Assembly (NCBI GenBank): GCA_963931925.1
Contig: OZ007569.1
Location: 66,479,980-66,543,979, forward strand
Length of the DNA stretch: 64,000 bases
Direction: 5' to 3'
DNA from: Onchidella celtica
Taxonomy: Eukaryota; Mollusca; Gastropoda; Systellommatophora; Onchidiidae
Position 1 is the first letter of the stretch. Every line of letters starts with the position of its first letter. Of the stretch, positions 37,287 through 48,700 are shown in pieces. Below the pieces are notes generated by a model. It searched no databases, had not been told where the DNA came from, and was given only the letters and a program-made list of their open reading frames with translations. A program made the translations under genes and the position numbers.

Positions 37287-37520
37287 GCGCATTTAGCTCC
37301 GTAGTAACTAATTCTATCACACGGAAAAATAGATGCGTTTAAATTTCATACAAAAAGCGAAGATGTCAAGTGGATGACCCACTTTAGCACTACAGTAACT
37401 AATTCTATCACAGGAAAATAGCTAGGTTTAAATTTCATAAACCCACTTTAGCTCCACAGTGTCCAATTCTATCGCACAGAAAAATAGATACCTTCACATT
37501 TCACAGCAGGGGCGAAGATC
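37287..37520 (+). repeat. Three diverged tandem copies of a 60-90 bp unit
   Basis: Copies start near 37287, 37378 and 37439. Each holds TTTAGC, a CAGTAACTAATTCTATC-like block, a GGAAAAATAGAT-like block and AAATTTCATA. Copies 1 and 3 also share GCGAAGAT near their end. Divergence between copies is considerable. Confidence 0.7.
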
Positions 37521-39023
37521 AAGAGGAAATTAATGAAAACAACAGCTTCAGAAGTCAGTGTCAACTAGTCTATAATTTTTATCAAATGCGTGTACTAATG
37601 TAACTTTGGAGCAAAAATTAGCATGAAGGTTGATAAGATTCAAAAGCGCTTCACAATACGATATCATGTCTTTGAAAAGCCTTAGACAATGCAATTGCAA
37701 TTAAAATAAATATAGAAAAAGGGTAATAGAGGAACTTGAATACATGTGTTGAGATAATGCAGGCCTATATGAAATGGTTTCTATGCTTTTGAACGTCTAT
37801 TCGTGTATATGATAGCTTCAAGTCCTTTGTTTGCATCTGTGGTGACATGGAGTACGGCTTCCCATGAGGTCACTTATCAGAGGCAGCAAATTTAGTTATA
37901 ATTTGTTTCATTAGAAACGTTCGCACGTTTTTATTTACTATTGTTCACGTGCAGAAAAGACACCAGAGAAGAAGACAAAACAGAATGACCACCAACAACA
38001 ACAACAACAAAAATGGAAAGAAAAATATCACAGCACGTCACACCGCTGGTAATACCGGTTTTCTCAAAATGTATCACAATAATTTAATTTTTGCTAATGT
38101 CGATCTCGACATCTGAAATGTTTGTCCACCACGGATGTTGTTTTTCAACCACCGGTAGATTTACTAATGGATTGGTTGTCAAAATAACTATCATTGAATT
38201 GATCCCTTTGGTGTCGTGGGCGGCTATTATTGTTTTCATTGGACTTCTACAACCGGTAGATCTTTCTCAAAAATATCTGTTAAGGAATTTATAATCTGCT
38301 TATGTCCACCACAATAACTGCAGTTACCGCTGCAAAGCGCGGTGAAGAGTTTTTGTTTTGTTTGTTTAAAGTTGGCCCCTGAACATAATGCAAGTAATTA
38401 ATGCTAATGGGAGAGCAGTTTTCTCGTGAGAACTAACAGTGGATCTAAACGACCATAGTATTAAGGATATGAGTCATAAACTAGGCCTACTTATTCTTTT
38501 GCGAGTGGCCTCTTAAAACAAAACAAAACAAAACATCTAAAACACAAAACCCTTAATACTGGAAACATGAACATATTCACACTTGTGAAAAATGTTTGTT
38601 TTTATGTACTCTAAACTCCAGCTATGTTCAAAATAAATTATCCACTTTCCACTAACGTTGTCATTGAAATCTGGGCAACCCATCCGCCTGAAGGCAACCT
38701 GCTAGTTTCACAAATTTATGAGAATTGTTTTAACTTACAGTGTACAGAGCACGTCGCAAAGTCTAGATTAAATGACAAAATGTCTTCATGGTGTGAATTT
38801 CCATCGTATCAGGAGGAAAAAAAAAAGAATAAAAGACAAGAGAGAGAGGGGGGGGGGTCACTGCCCCAAATGTGGAGCTGTCGATATTTTCAAACTTCAG
38901 TGTCAAAAGTGCCAATAAATACCAGAGTAGTCTCAGTCCACTTTTATTGAAAACTAACACAATATTATGAGTTTATACCGTGCTGGACCTTTTTCTATTC
39001 CGGTGAAATATAGATGTAACTAT

Positions 39024-39365
39024 TCCTAGATCAGTGTTTCTCAACCATTTTTTGTCCCACGCCCTACTTCAGTTCCACAAATAAACGTGCGCCCCACCAT
39101 GTACGGACAAAGGTTAGTATACACAAAAAAGGTTTTTAAAATATATTTATATATTCAGGATGTATACATTCAGAGGAAGTTCTGATTAAAACGACACAAA
39201 CAAACAAAAGTTTATATATATACAGTTAAGTTCAAATGCAATATGAAATTAAGTTTTCTAGGAAACATCCCTCCGCTCCATTCTGAAATCCCACGCCCCA
39301 CAAAAACATTGCCCGCGCCCCATTGATGTGGCATGTGTCGTACCTTCAGAAACACTGTCCTAAAT
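39024..39365. mobile_element. Non-autonomous hAT MITE with near-perfect target duplication
   Basis: The element (39032-39357, 326 bp) has inverted ends CAGTGTTTCT / AGAAACACTG. It is flanked by TCCTAGAT (39024-39031) and TCCTAAAT (39358-39365), a 7-of-8 match. An 8-bp duplication and CAGTG-type ends are hallmarks of hAT transposons. Internal repeats of CCCACGCCC type lie near both ends. It has no coding capacity. Confidence 0.88.
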
Positions 39366-40069
39366 GAAAGAAACTAATTATTTAGACTCTTTTCTTTCAG
39401 CCTACTATTTAAATCAAAGAAAAAGAAAACTTCGAATTCAATTTTCTCACCAAACAATTAAAATGAGGTTAGGCACAAATCTCGAAAGACATCAGATTTA
39501 TAGACACAGTTACTATGCCATACATCAATCAAACAAAGTCTCATGTACGAACACATTTGACAAAAATGCGAACTGCCAGTTTACTGTCAAGAAAATGGAC
39601 TTTTTTTGGGCCGATCCAGGGATTTTGCAAGTCGTGTCAGAGAAGATCTATGACTGCATGCAGATCATACGGTAATTTTAATATCCTTCTCACACTAAGC
39701 TCCTGACAATACAAACACTGTCGAAGCTTATGCACTTTGAAATCCAGGACCCGTGTTTACTGTACAGAGTGGTGACGATTTATTTTGCAACGTTTATGTT
39801 TATTTTGGTGATGGTTATTTTTCATTACATATATTTTTATACTGAAAAGTACTCAAGGTTTATTCTGTTGATAACTAATTATAAGGTCACTACGATCATC
39901 GAGTTTACGGTTTTTATTATTTCTACTCCCATTACACAAATTGTAAACATTTAAGCCCAATTTGTCTGATTTAAGTACAAGTAGGTCCAGGTCGGATGCA
40001 ACTACAGGAATTCCCGTAAAACAAAAGCCTTCCTTGCTGGCTACTCGTACAGTATTCAGTTCTTAGTTA

Positions 40070-40795
40070 TTTATTGATTGATTGATTTGTTTGTTTATTC
40101 ATCTCTCTTTTTATTTATTTATTTCTCTATTTACTTATTTATTTCTCTATTTATCTATTTATCTATTTCTCTGCTTATTCATTTATTTATTTCTCTGTTT
40201 ACTTATTTATTTCTCTCCTTATCTATTTCTCTATTTACTTATTTCTATTTCTATTTATTCATTTCTCTATTTTTCTATTTATTTATTTCTCTGCCTATTC
40301 ATTTATTTATTTCTCTATTTATGTTTTTATTTACTTCTCTATTTTCCTTATTCATTTATTTATTTCTCTATTTATTTGTGTACTTCTTCATTTATTTATT
40401 TCTCTATTTATTTGTGTACTTATTCATTTATTTATTTCTCTATTTATTTGTGAACTTATTCATTTATTTATTTCTCTATTTATTTGTGTACTTATTCATT
40501 TATTTATTTCTCTATTTATTTGTGTACTTATTCATTTATTTATTTCTCTATTTATTTGTGAACTTATTCATTTATTTATTTCTCTATTTATTTGTGTACT
40601 TATTCATTTATTTATTTCTCTATTTATTTGTGTACTTATTCATTTATTTATTTCTCTATTTATTTGTGTACTTATTCATTTATTTATTTCTCTATTTATT
40701 TCTGTACTTATTCATTTATTTATTTCTCTATTTATTTGTGTACTTATTCATTTATTTATTTCTCTATTTATTTGTGTACTTATTCATTTATTTTC
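40070..40795 (+). repeat. TTTA-rich tandem array ending in a 36-bp minisatellite
   Basis: The first part (40070-40362) is irregular TTTATTTA/TTTCTCTATTTA sequence. From about 40363 it becomes a regular 36-bp repeat of about 12 copies (CATTTATTTATTTCTCTATT plus TATTTGTGTACTTATT). Since 36 is a multiple of three and the unit lacks stops, a 261-codon frame of Leu/Phe/Tyr/Ile runs through it. That is a repeat artefact, not a membrane protein. Variant GTGAAC occurs at two units exactly 108 bp apart. Confidence 0.93.
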
Positions 40796-40869
40796 GTGTA
40801 CATGTTCTATCAAATAAGTTGTTCTTTCTTCTTCTTCTTTCACCACTATGTGTGGTAATTTGACTCTAC

Positions 40870-42634
40870 CAGGATGGCAACTGCCACAACGTGCAGAAAA
40901 TAAGGGAAAAAACAACCACGGTAAAAAAAAAAAAAGCTGTTTTTCGCCTTTATCCCCCCTATTATAATTATGTACAGGCTGGGTTCATCAACTTTGTCGC
41001 TCTGAAACCAAAGTTTGAAAAAAGAGCTGCAGTCATAAACTAAAGAAAATTGTCATTTCAGTTGCGAGAGAAAAATAGATCTAGTGGACTTTCGTACTTT
41101 AATTATCGATTTTCTCAGTTTCACGTGTTTGTGACTGTGGTTGTTTTTTTGCCCTGTCTTCAGTCATTCCCATGGACTGTTTTGTACGGCAATCTCTAGA
41201 CAAATTTGCTTGTCTTTCCCAGAAAAGGAAGTCACTATTCCCCATCACTTGGCCTCTCAATATAAACAAAAGCAGCCACTAAGTGACTTTCTATACTTAA
41301 TACGAGTTAAGTCAAGATGAGGGATCTCTTTTGGAGGGAAAGCCCCAGGGTACCGGTATGAAGTACCGGTATGGTATTTATTTTAATAACAACATAGTAA
41401 CTCTTCCGAGTCCGTCTTTCCGACAATGTTCAAGTATAAGGAATATTTTGTTACTAATGCATGATAATGGTTAATGGCAAACGCGGAGCTTCGATCAGAT
41501 TAATTTTCGTCTTTTGATGTTGTTGTTGTTGTTGAAAGCCCACGCGGACCTAAAGGCCTTGTTCATTAGCCTATCTATTTGTGTTAATTCCTTTTTAAGG
41601 GTAGGTAACGATCACAACAGCTTTCACTCTTGCCAAACATCAGATCCTGACTTGCTAGTGCGGGTTCTTAATTTAATAAAATATGGCACTCCATACACAC
41701 AGAGCTCTTCTTTCGCCATAGCTGCTTGATAACACTGAACATAGGTGATTTCAAGGTGGTCTTTTCCGTGAATCGTTCCAGCTGCCAGGACCATAAACGA
41801 CACAACCACAGTCCCTAATGTATATGACAATCCAATCAGAATTGATATCAGATTTACATCCATGTGGCATTCATAAACATAATGGATGATTATCTCCACT
41901 GTGGTGAACGACTCTCGTGCTTTGTGATTTCCCCTATGGTTGTGAAGGCCGCTTACGAATTCTTTTTCACCAGCTGGAAATTTGCAATAACAAAATGACC
42001 AGAGTAGGGCATATTGACCTGGCTATCATTTTTCTGATGAGATTTAGTTTGTTCGTCTGGCCTGCCCTACTTGTACAGCCCCCCCCCCTTTCTTCCATAG
42101 ACTGCCCCTTCCCACCACACATACCTCCCTTTTCCGCCTAACAGTTTGGATACCCCCGCCCCCCTACCAACCAGCCGAGCAGTAGAGGTTTGGATGAGAT
42201 GGTATTCGATAGCACTTCTTTCTCCCAGACGCCCACTGCCTGAGTCATCCTTGCACGCGGCAGACAGGCAGTCTCCGCTCTCTTTCCTACTTCTTTTTTT
42301 TCTCTTACACATTGTTTGTTTGTCTGTTTGGCTGCATGACTTACGGCGGGAAGAGAGAAAATCTCTGAGGGGAAAAAGAAATTTTAAAAATTACTCCTCG
42401 TCTGGGCGCGATAAACTTTCCCGTTGTGGTCTTTTGACTATAAGGTGTCTATTTCAGAAACAGGTCATTCACTCTGAGTGTAAGACATCTCCGGGTTTTA
42501 TCAACAAACTGTACGAGCTGAGCTATCCGTGAAGTACGTACCGCTACGCTCAATTTTTTTTAAAATCCCCTCACTTCACATGCACTTTTCATACCCTTGG
42601 CCTCACCCCCTCGCCCTTCCCCCAATAATTATTA
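40870..42634. other. Intergenic DNA, no gene recognised
   Basis: Mixed sequence with a duplicated GTACCGGTATG motif (41350-41375), a GTT run (41518-41533) and C-rich patches at 42078 and 42150. Short frames on both strands near 41514-42532 overlap each other and carry no domain I recognise. Confidence 0.45.
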
Positions 42635-43859
42635 GTCTAAACCAGTGATTCTCAATCCTTTACAGACAATCGCCCCCTTGGGCCTCAAATTTTCTTTCCT
42701 CGCCCCCCCCCCCCAACCTTACCCCACCCTAACATGCAATCGAAGTTGCACTGACTAGACATAAATTATCTTAACTTACTGATATTTCAGATATTAAAAA
42801 AAAGAGAGAAAATATTCCTCATCAAATGCATCAACAATTGGTTGCTCCTGTTCTTAAAACCTATGTAAATGTACTGTTAACAAGTCGGTGATTTTCCCAT
42901 GGTTGGTAGGCCTATATAGTCAGCCATGTTATGTCGGTGTTTGTGAGAAACAAAGTACTCAGATCGACCAGAACACACATCTGAAGCCCCTTCTCTGTTT
43001 TTGAGATGTATTCATGCTGCAAGCGTTCCTTTTAATGCAAAAATAGAACAGCAGTAGATGCTGTTCAATTTCCTTGACCATTAGTAAATTAGTAGTAGAT
43101 CTCAACTATAGGAGCTGAAGGATTACCTTAGAGAGAAGACCAAGCCGATGAACAAAATAATTTCAGTTGCAACAGACAGAGCAACTATCAATGTTGGGAT
43201 GACCCAAAAACTTCATCATAAAAATAAAAAGTTCCCTGGCAATCTCGCCGCCCCTAGAGAGAAGACGAACAATTTGAGCGATTTATTCTGTAGACAGAGG
43301 TACGCTCCTTGTCCATGAGTAAGTGCCTTCGACTCTTTGTGGAGCTCTCTGAATCAGTGCGGAAGTTGTTTTTTTTTTTTTTAGCAATAGGACTCGGCAT
43401 ACCAGCCTGGAAAGAGAATACAGAAGCTGTCTGCATGTTAAAAGTGTTTGCCAAGTTTAATGAAGTGGAGTTTACCGGCAACAAGACCAGTGTATTCTGT
43501 CGCCTTGCTTTGTCAAGCTGGAGTTGTAGGAAACGGGCCTGAATGGTTCACTTCATTCAACTTGGCAAAGTCATGCGCAGCCGATTGCAAGTCTTGCGAG
43601 ATCTATGTGTTCCCCAGAGGGTTATGAACCCTAATGGTTACGATGCACATATTATGACGCCCAGGCGTTTGAAAGAAGAATTGCTAGCAGGCACTGCACC
43701 GAGGGTCAAGTCATTTTTCAAACAAGAGGGCTACACAGTTTTTGGGATAAAGCACAGGGCATCTATTCTTCCCTCTGCAAGGACGTTGCCTCTTCTGTTG
43801 TTTTCGCCCCCCCCCCTTGAGACTCAAAATCGCCCCTGTTGAGAACCACTGGTCTAAAA
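42635..43859. mobile_element. hAT-type element with terminal inverted repeats and target duplication
   Basis: The ends are CAGTGATTCTCAA (from 42643) and TTGAGAACCACTG (to 43851), inverted with one mismatch over 13. The flanks are GTCTAAAC (42635-42642) and GTCTAAAA (43852-43859), 7 of 8 identical. The inner edges are C-rich on both sides (near 42695 and 43810). The interior of about 1.2 kb has overlapping short frames (for example 43543-43842 on +, 43254-43484 on -) that I cannot assign to a transposase. It is a decayed or non-autonomous hAT copy. Confidence 0.85.
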
Positions 43860-45364
43860 AAATAATACAGGGAGGTACCGTAAGGTTTACGAGTTCAGAA
43901 GTTTCCATGGATTGTCCTATCGTGAACGTTGAGATAATTATAGTTCATGTATTTTGCACCGTTATCACAATACAAGTATTCTTGTGCTGTCTGGATTTGA
44001 ATTGCTTTTGCTCACAGGGTGGTTTTGGGGGTTTTTTGGGGGGGGGGGGGGGGGTTTTCGGAAAGTGTTAAAAGTAATATAAGCCTACGGATTGTTGACC
44101 ACTAAAAGTACAAGCTTTTCACCGTAGAAATGGTCAAGTGATGTATTTTTTTGTTCCTTCCTAAAATGTCCATTAATTGCACGTAAGTAATTACAAACTA
44201 CCATGTGGATTTATGCGACAAAAACTCCAAACAAAAATCTGTCTTGTCATTGTGCACGTTCTTATAATAATTATTTGGCCCGCACACGGTAACTGCTCCT
44301 TAGCTTTAGTGCTTCCAACTCCAAGTGCAGCATACTTCTTATAACTTTCAAGTAAAATAAAAGCTTTCACTTTCGAACACATTGACTGTCCATCTCGTCA
44401 CAACTGAGACATCGAATACGTCCGAGATTTCTTACTTCGTAAACAGCTGGATAATTGAGTTTATTGTAGTTTTAAAATTGTATTTATTTAGTTATTTGGT
44501 TTATTTATTTATCAGCATGAAACCCATTCGTATGGTTTGGTAGTGTGAAAAATGGAGTTTAGAAAGCAGAGCAGAAAGCGAAGACAAAAATTCCAACATT
44601 ACGGCAAGATTCTGTGCTTACCGAGACTTTCGTTCAGTGAATACTCAACAAATTGCGAGCTAAGAGTTCAGTTATTTGCGCATTTGCCAGATTATTCCTC
44701 GATAGCGAAAATATGAATGCTCTTATATAGATCTAGCCTCATAATAATATGGTCCGCAAGCACATTTCACTTCTTCATGCCAAATTTCAGGTCCGTTCTG
44801 GAGTTCTCGAGCCTATTGGTAACAAAGAGGTTTTCTTGTGTTTTTACATAAGAGATTGTTTGTTTCTATTTATTTATTTGTGTATTTATTTTTGTGAAAT
44901 TGAAGTGTTTAATTTCAAACTGACATACAGTAACGTCATTTCCAGGTCACCCAGAAACCAAGAAGAGTTTCTACCTTCGGTTTTCAGTTTGGCACGACGT
45001 GCCTTATTGTATCGGCACCAACTCTAAACATGTACCCATGTTGGTATGGCATTCGAGGATCCCATTTCATTACTCTGTAGTCGTGCCAACTGCCGATGTG
45101 GTTTGGAGAGACTGAAACGGACTGAAGGCACTCTACAAAAACCTTTTTAAATGTTCATGAACAAGCTTGTCACTGAAACAATTATCTTGATCTATCCAGT
45201 TTCATGATTATTATAACACATTGCTGTACTTGAATTTAAAATCACTTTCCTTCGTCTAAAATTGCCATGTGAACTCACAGTGTCACCAAAGCAGTACTAT
45301 GATTTTATGCATGGCGATGAGCTATTGTCTCCTCGTGCCACAAACAATGAAGTTCTTGGGCTTC

Positions 45365-45581
45365 TTAACCCTGTAGCGGCCACTGCACCATACTTGAAAT
45401 AGGTCATCTGGAGCCAAAATGCTCTATCTTTGATACACTTACTCTCCCTACTTTATTAAAAATAATTTTCCCCAAAACATTTATATTCTTGCAATAATCT
45501 GACTGTTTAAAAATCAGTTCAGCATCAGTTCTCCCACGTTTTGGGATTGGCAATTTTCGTTTGGGCACTACAGGGTTTTAA
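45365..45581. mobile_element. piggyBac-like MITE
   Basis: The inverted ends are CCCTGTAGCGGCC (from 45369) and, reverse-complemented, CCCTGTAGTGCCC (ending at 45575), an 11-of-13 match. The left end is preceded directly by TTAA (45365-45368). On the right a TTAA lies at 45578-45581, two bases beyond the end. TTAA targets and CCC-starting ends are characteristic of piggyBac elements. It is about 207 bp with no coding frame. Confidence 0.6.
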
Positions 45582-45685
45582 AAAATATATATATATTTAT
45601 ATATATACATGTATGGCAGCCGTATCAATACGTACATGTAACTGCAAATCAGTACCCAACAAGAAACAAACGAAAGCGCACGAGT

Positions 45686-45713
45686 TTTATTTCACAACAG
45701 CACCCTTTTTATT
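45686..45713 (-). terminator. Candidate poly(A) signals of an unseen minus-strand gene
   Basis: On the minus strand two AATAAA hexamers occur (45713-45708 and 45691-45686). They are followed by CGTTTGTTTCTTGTTGGG, a GU-rich downstream element. Sequence to the right is A-rich on the + strand, meaning T-rich on the minus strand, as expected for 3' UTR or intron of a leftward gene. No exon of such a gene is identified. Confidence 0.35.
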
Positions 45714-45719
45714 GAAAAT

Positions 45720-48700
45720 TTGAGTATACAAATACATGTACATGTAAATCAGCCAGACAGTAGATAATGCATGGTCAATGCGGTGGAAACAAATACAGAA
45801 TCCAGTGTATAGTGTTCATTGTTGGAAAATGGTCAGCAGAGAAAAAGGAAAGCACATTGTCGATTGTAAATTAACTGCAATGGGGAAATATTGAGCATAG
45901 ATAAGTACAATTCATGTATACCACAGATTTGTGCGAAATAAACTTCACATCAATAGCAGACTTGGGCTGGATAAGTTTTTCACTTCTTAGGAACAAGTGT
46001 CACCTGGATTCAGGTTTACAGTCATGTTGTTCAAAGTAGGATATTGAGAAAATAGAATATAACTGAGCAGAAAGGGAATGGCCAGCCACTTTTTCTCTTC
46101 GTGGCTCTTGTTAGTTTTGAACTAAAAAAAATGGAGAAAAAGTAGATTATGATTGCAATCAGCGAGATCAGAATTAGTAACATGTACATGTATGTTTTTG
46201 TTAATTATAAAACGAACAAGGAAGGGTGGGGGGGGGGGGGGGCGGCGAGGTAAATCAAATCATTTAAAACTAATTACCCCACTTTCACTACAGCTGTGTA
46301 AGTGATAAATGCATACTGGGAAATAGGCACAAGACCTGAAATTTAGCATTAATTCTGAGTGGAAGGTTGGTTGTCAAGAGCAGTGGCCCCCGGCCTCAGT
46401 TTGAACTGAACCCTGGTTACATTTCTTCACAGTCAGTGCGGCAGATTTGGTTTGCCCGAAGAACTCTCGGGACAGTTTAGGATCCAGATTACGATAAGCT
46501 TTGGCTGACTGACCTCAGTAACCTTTACCTCACAGAAATGGTCTCAAAAGCCTTTTCCGGTAATCGCCCACAAAGTGGTCACACAAAAAAAATTAAGTAT
46601 TTATTTTTCACTATATAACTCAAATGATGGATATTATATAAAACTATCTATGCCCCTGTCCGCTACCTACAGCGCATTTCGGTCAATAACTAATAAACCG
46701 TAAACAAGAATTTAATTTTACAAAGATCAAAATAATAATCAAACTCAAGACTGGAGTGATGCGTAAAACTTCTGTAACACTGCACCATTTCTTGGAAGCC
46801 TGAGAAATATCACTCCATCTCCCAGCAAAATAATTTATACAGAATGCGATATATATAATATCATCACTATACAATACGAGAGAGGAGTCTGGGTCTCCCC
46901 GGATAAAATATTTCCTCAGAAACAGATCGAAATTTCTTCTCCGCAAGCCTTTTTTTCTACATTTGTAACCTTGAGTGTGGAGAGTTTCAGAGGCAAAACA
47001 TGACGTAGTCCCTTTAACTTTAGTAATCTTAATTAATTGAGGTACAGTCCAAATTGGTAAATCTTGTGAATGAAGAAACGTTGGAAAATTTACCAAACTA
47101 TAATTTACTGGTAGGGCCTACCGTAGATCTAGACCTCCTGTAAGAGATCTGTAATAATTTTTTTTGTTCCATTAATTTTTTTTTCTCAAAGTGTAAAAGT
47201 TTCTACACAACTGACTGAATCAGTACCGGGTAATACTGAATCTATTACACTGCGTCTAAACCTCCATTATAGACTAACTAAATTTAATACTAATCCAGGT
47301 GGCTCAATGACTACGGTCAGACCCACAATTTCGGCCTCTCACGCCGAAGGCACCGGATTCGAGTCCCAGTCAGTGCAGGCATGTTGGAATTTTGGGATTT
47401 TCCTATTTTCCTGTCCCTGATCCTATGGTAGGTAGGATCAAGCACGTAGTCTTCTCGGATAAGGATGAAAGATCCAGAGAGCCCACCTATGTGCACGTTA
47501 AAGATACCATGGTACATGTAGTTCGAAATCGAGAAGAGCAGGCCGAACAGGCCGGTCCTCGGGTAAAATTAAAAAATAAAATGTATCCCTACCAATCCCT
47601 CCCCTCCCACCCCCCCAAAAAAACAACCACCGACCGACGCTACACTGTGACGACGACGTGTGTGTTCCAGTTGTAACTGGGCTGCAATCACACTAAGGCA
47701 TGTTTCCCAAATGGGATTAAAGAAGTATACAAAAACACATAACAAATTATGACACTTAAGGCTTCCTTGTTCATGCTAATTTTAAAACAATAGTGGCGAT
47801 ACCCTTTGGGAATTTCCTGAAGGCTTATCAAAGATAGTTGGATGAAATAGCCAAGCACACCAAGACAGGATCAACAACATCTGATTAAAATACATTCTGC
47901 GACAACCAAGGCTGGACCAAATGTGATTACTACAGTTCTAGACGACACAACTCTGTTCGCTGATGTTCTTTCTAGAGTAGTGTTACTCCGACCAAATCCC
48001 CATTTGTTTCCTCACCTCAGGCTAAATTTATATGAAAACAACAAAGAGAAGGAAATATCCTAACAGCTTTTCCGTAAGAGATTCACAATGTATTGAATAA
48101 TAAATTCAGACAGTAAAATCTGTCCTTCCATTGATTTTTCTCAATCACGGACATGAACAAAGCTGATGCAAAAATAGATTATGCCTGAATTATTCATATC
48201 AAATGACTTGATTACAGAACTTTTTACTGGCGTGAGGAGATGTGTTCTCAGGGCCATTACTTGTGTTCGTGATATAATATTGCTGGAGCTGTGAAATGCA
48301 TGCCTTAAAACAAGCTGAAAGAAAACTCTTCTTGTATTCAGTGATATGGATAATATATCATTTACCAAATGCTACATAAGCATTTGTCTGTTTACCATAC
48401 TGATGTGGTGACTACATGCATCTACTTCTAAGAAAAACAAAATAGGTGAGATTTTGTGCAACCTCTACTGAAGCGACAAACTGGTGTAAAGACAAGAAAT
48501 ATACGATGTACTATTAGGTGCAGGTGTGCCTTTTGGGTATTTTAATAACAAAAAATTTTGAAATTTGAGCAGCCAGTTCTTAAGACTACATACACTGTAT
48601 TTAAGTACATTTGATGATTGTCAAGACAGAGGTGGGAAGAATGTCTGGGGGGTTCAAAAGTCTGTGTCTTTAAAAACCTGGCTCAGCTCCAGATATGTGA

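Noticed and set aside
40078-40863. 261-codon open frame rich in Leu, Phe, Tyr and Ile
   Set aside because: It is the translation of a TTTA-based array and a 36-bp minisatellite whose unit length is a multiple of three. It has no start context and no domain.
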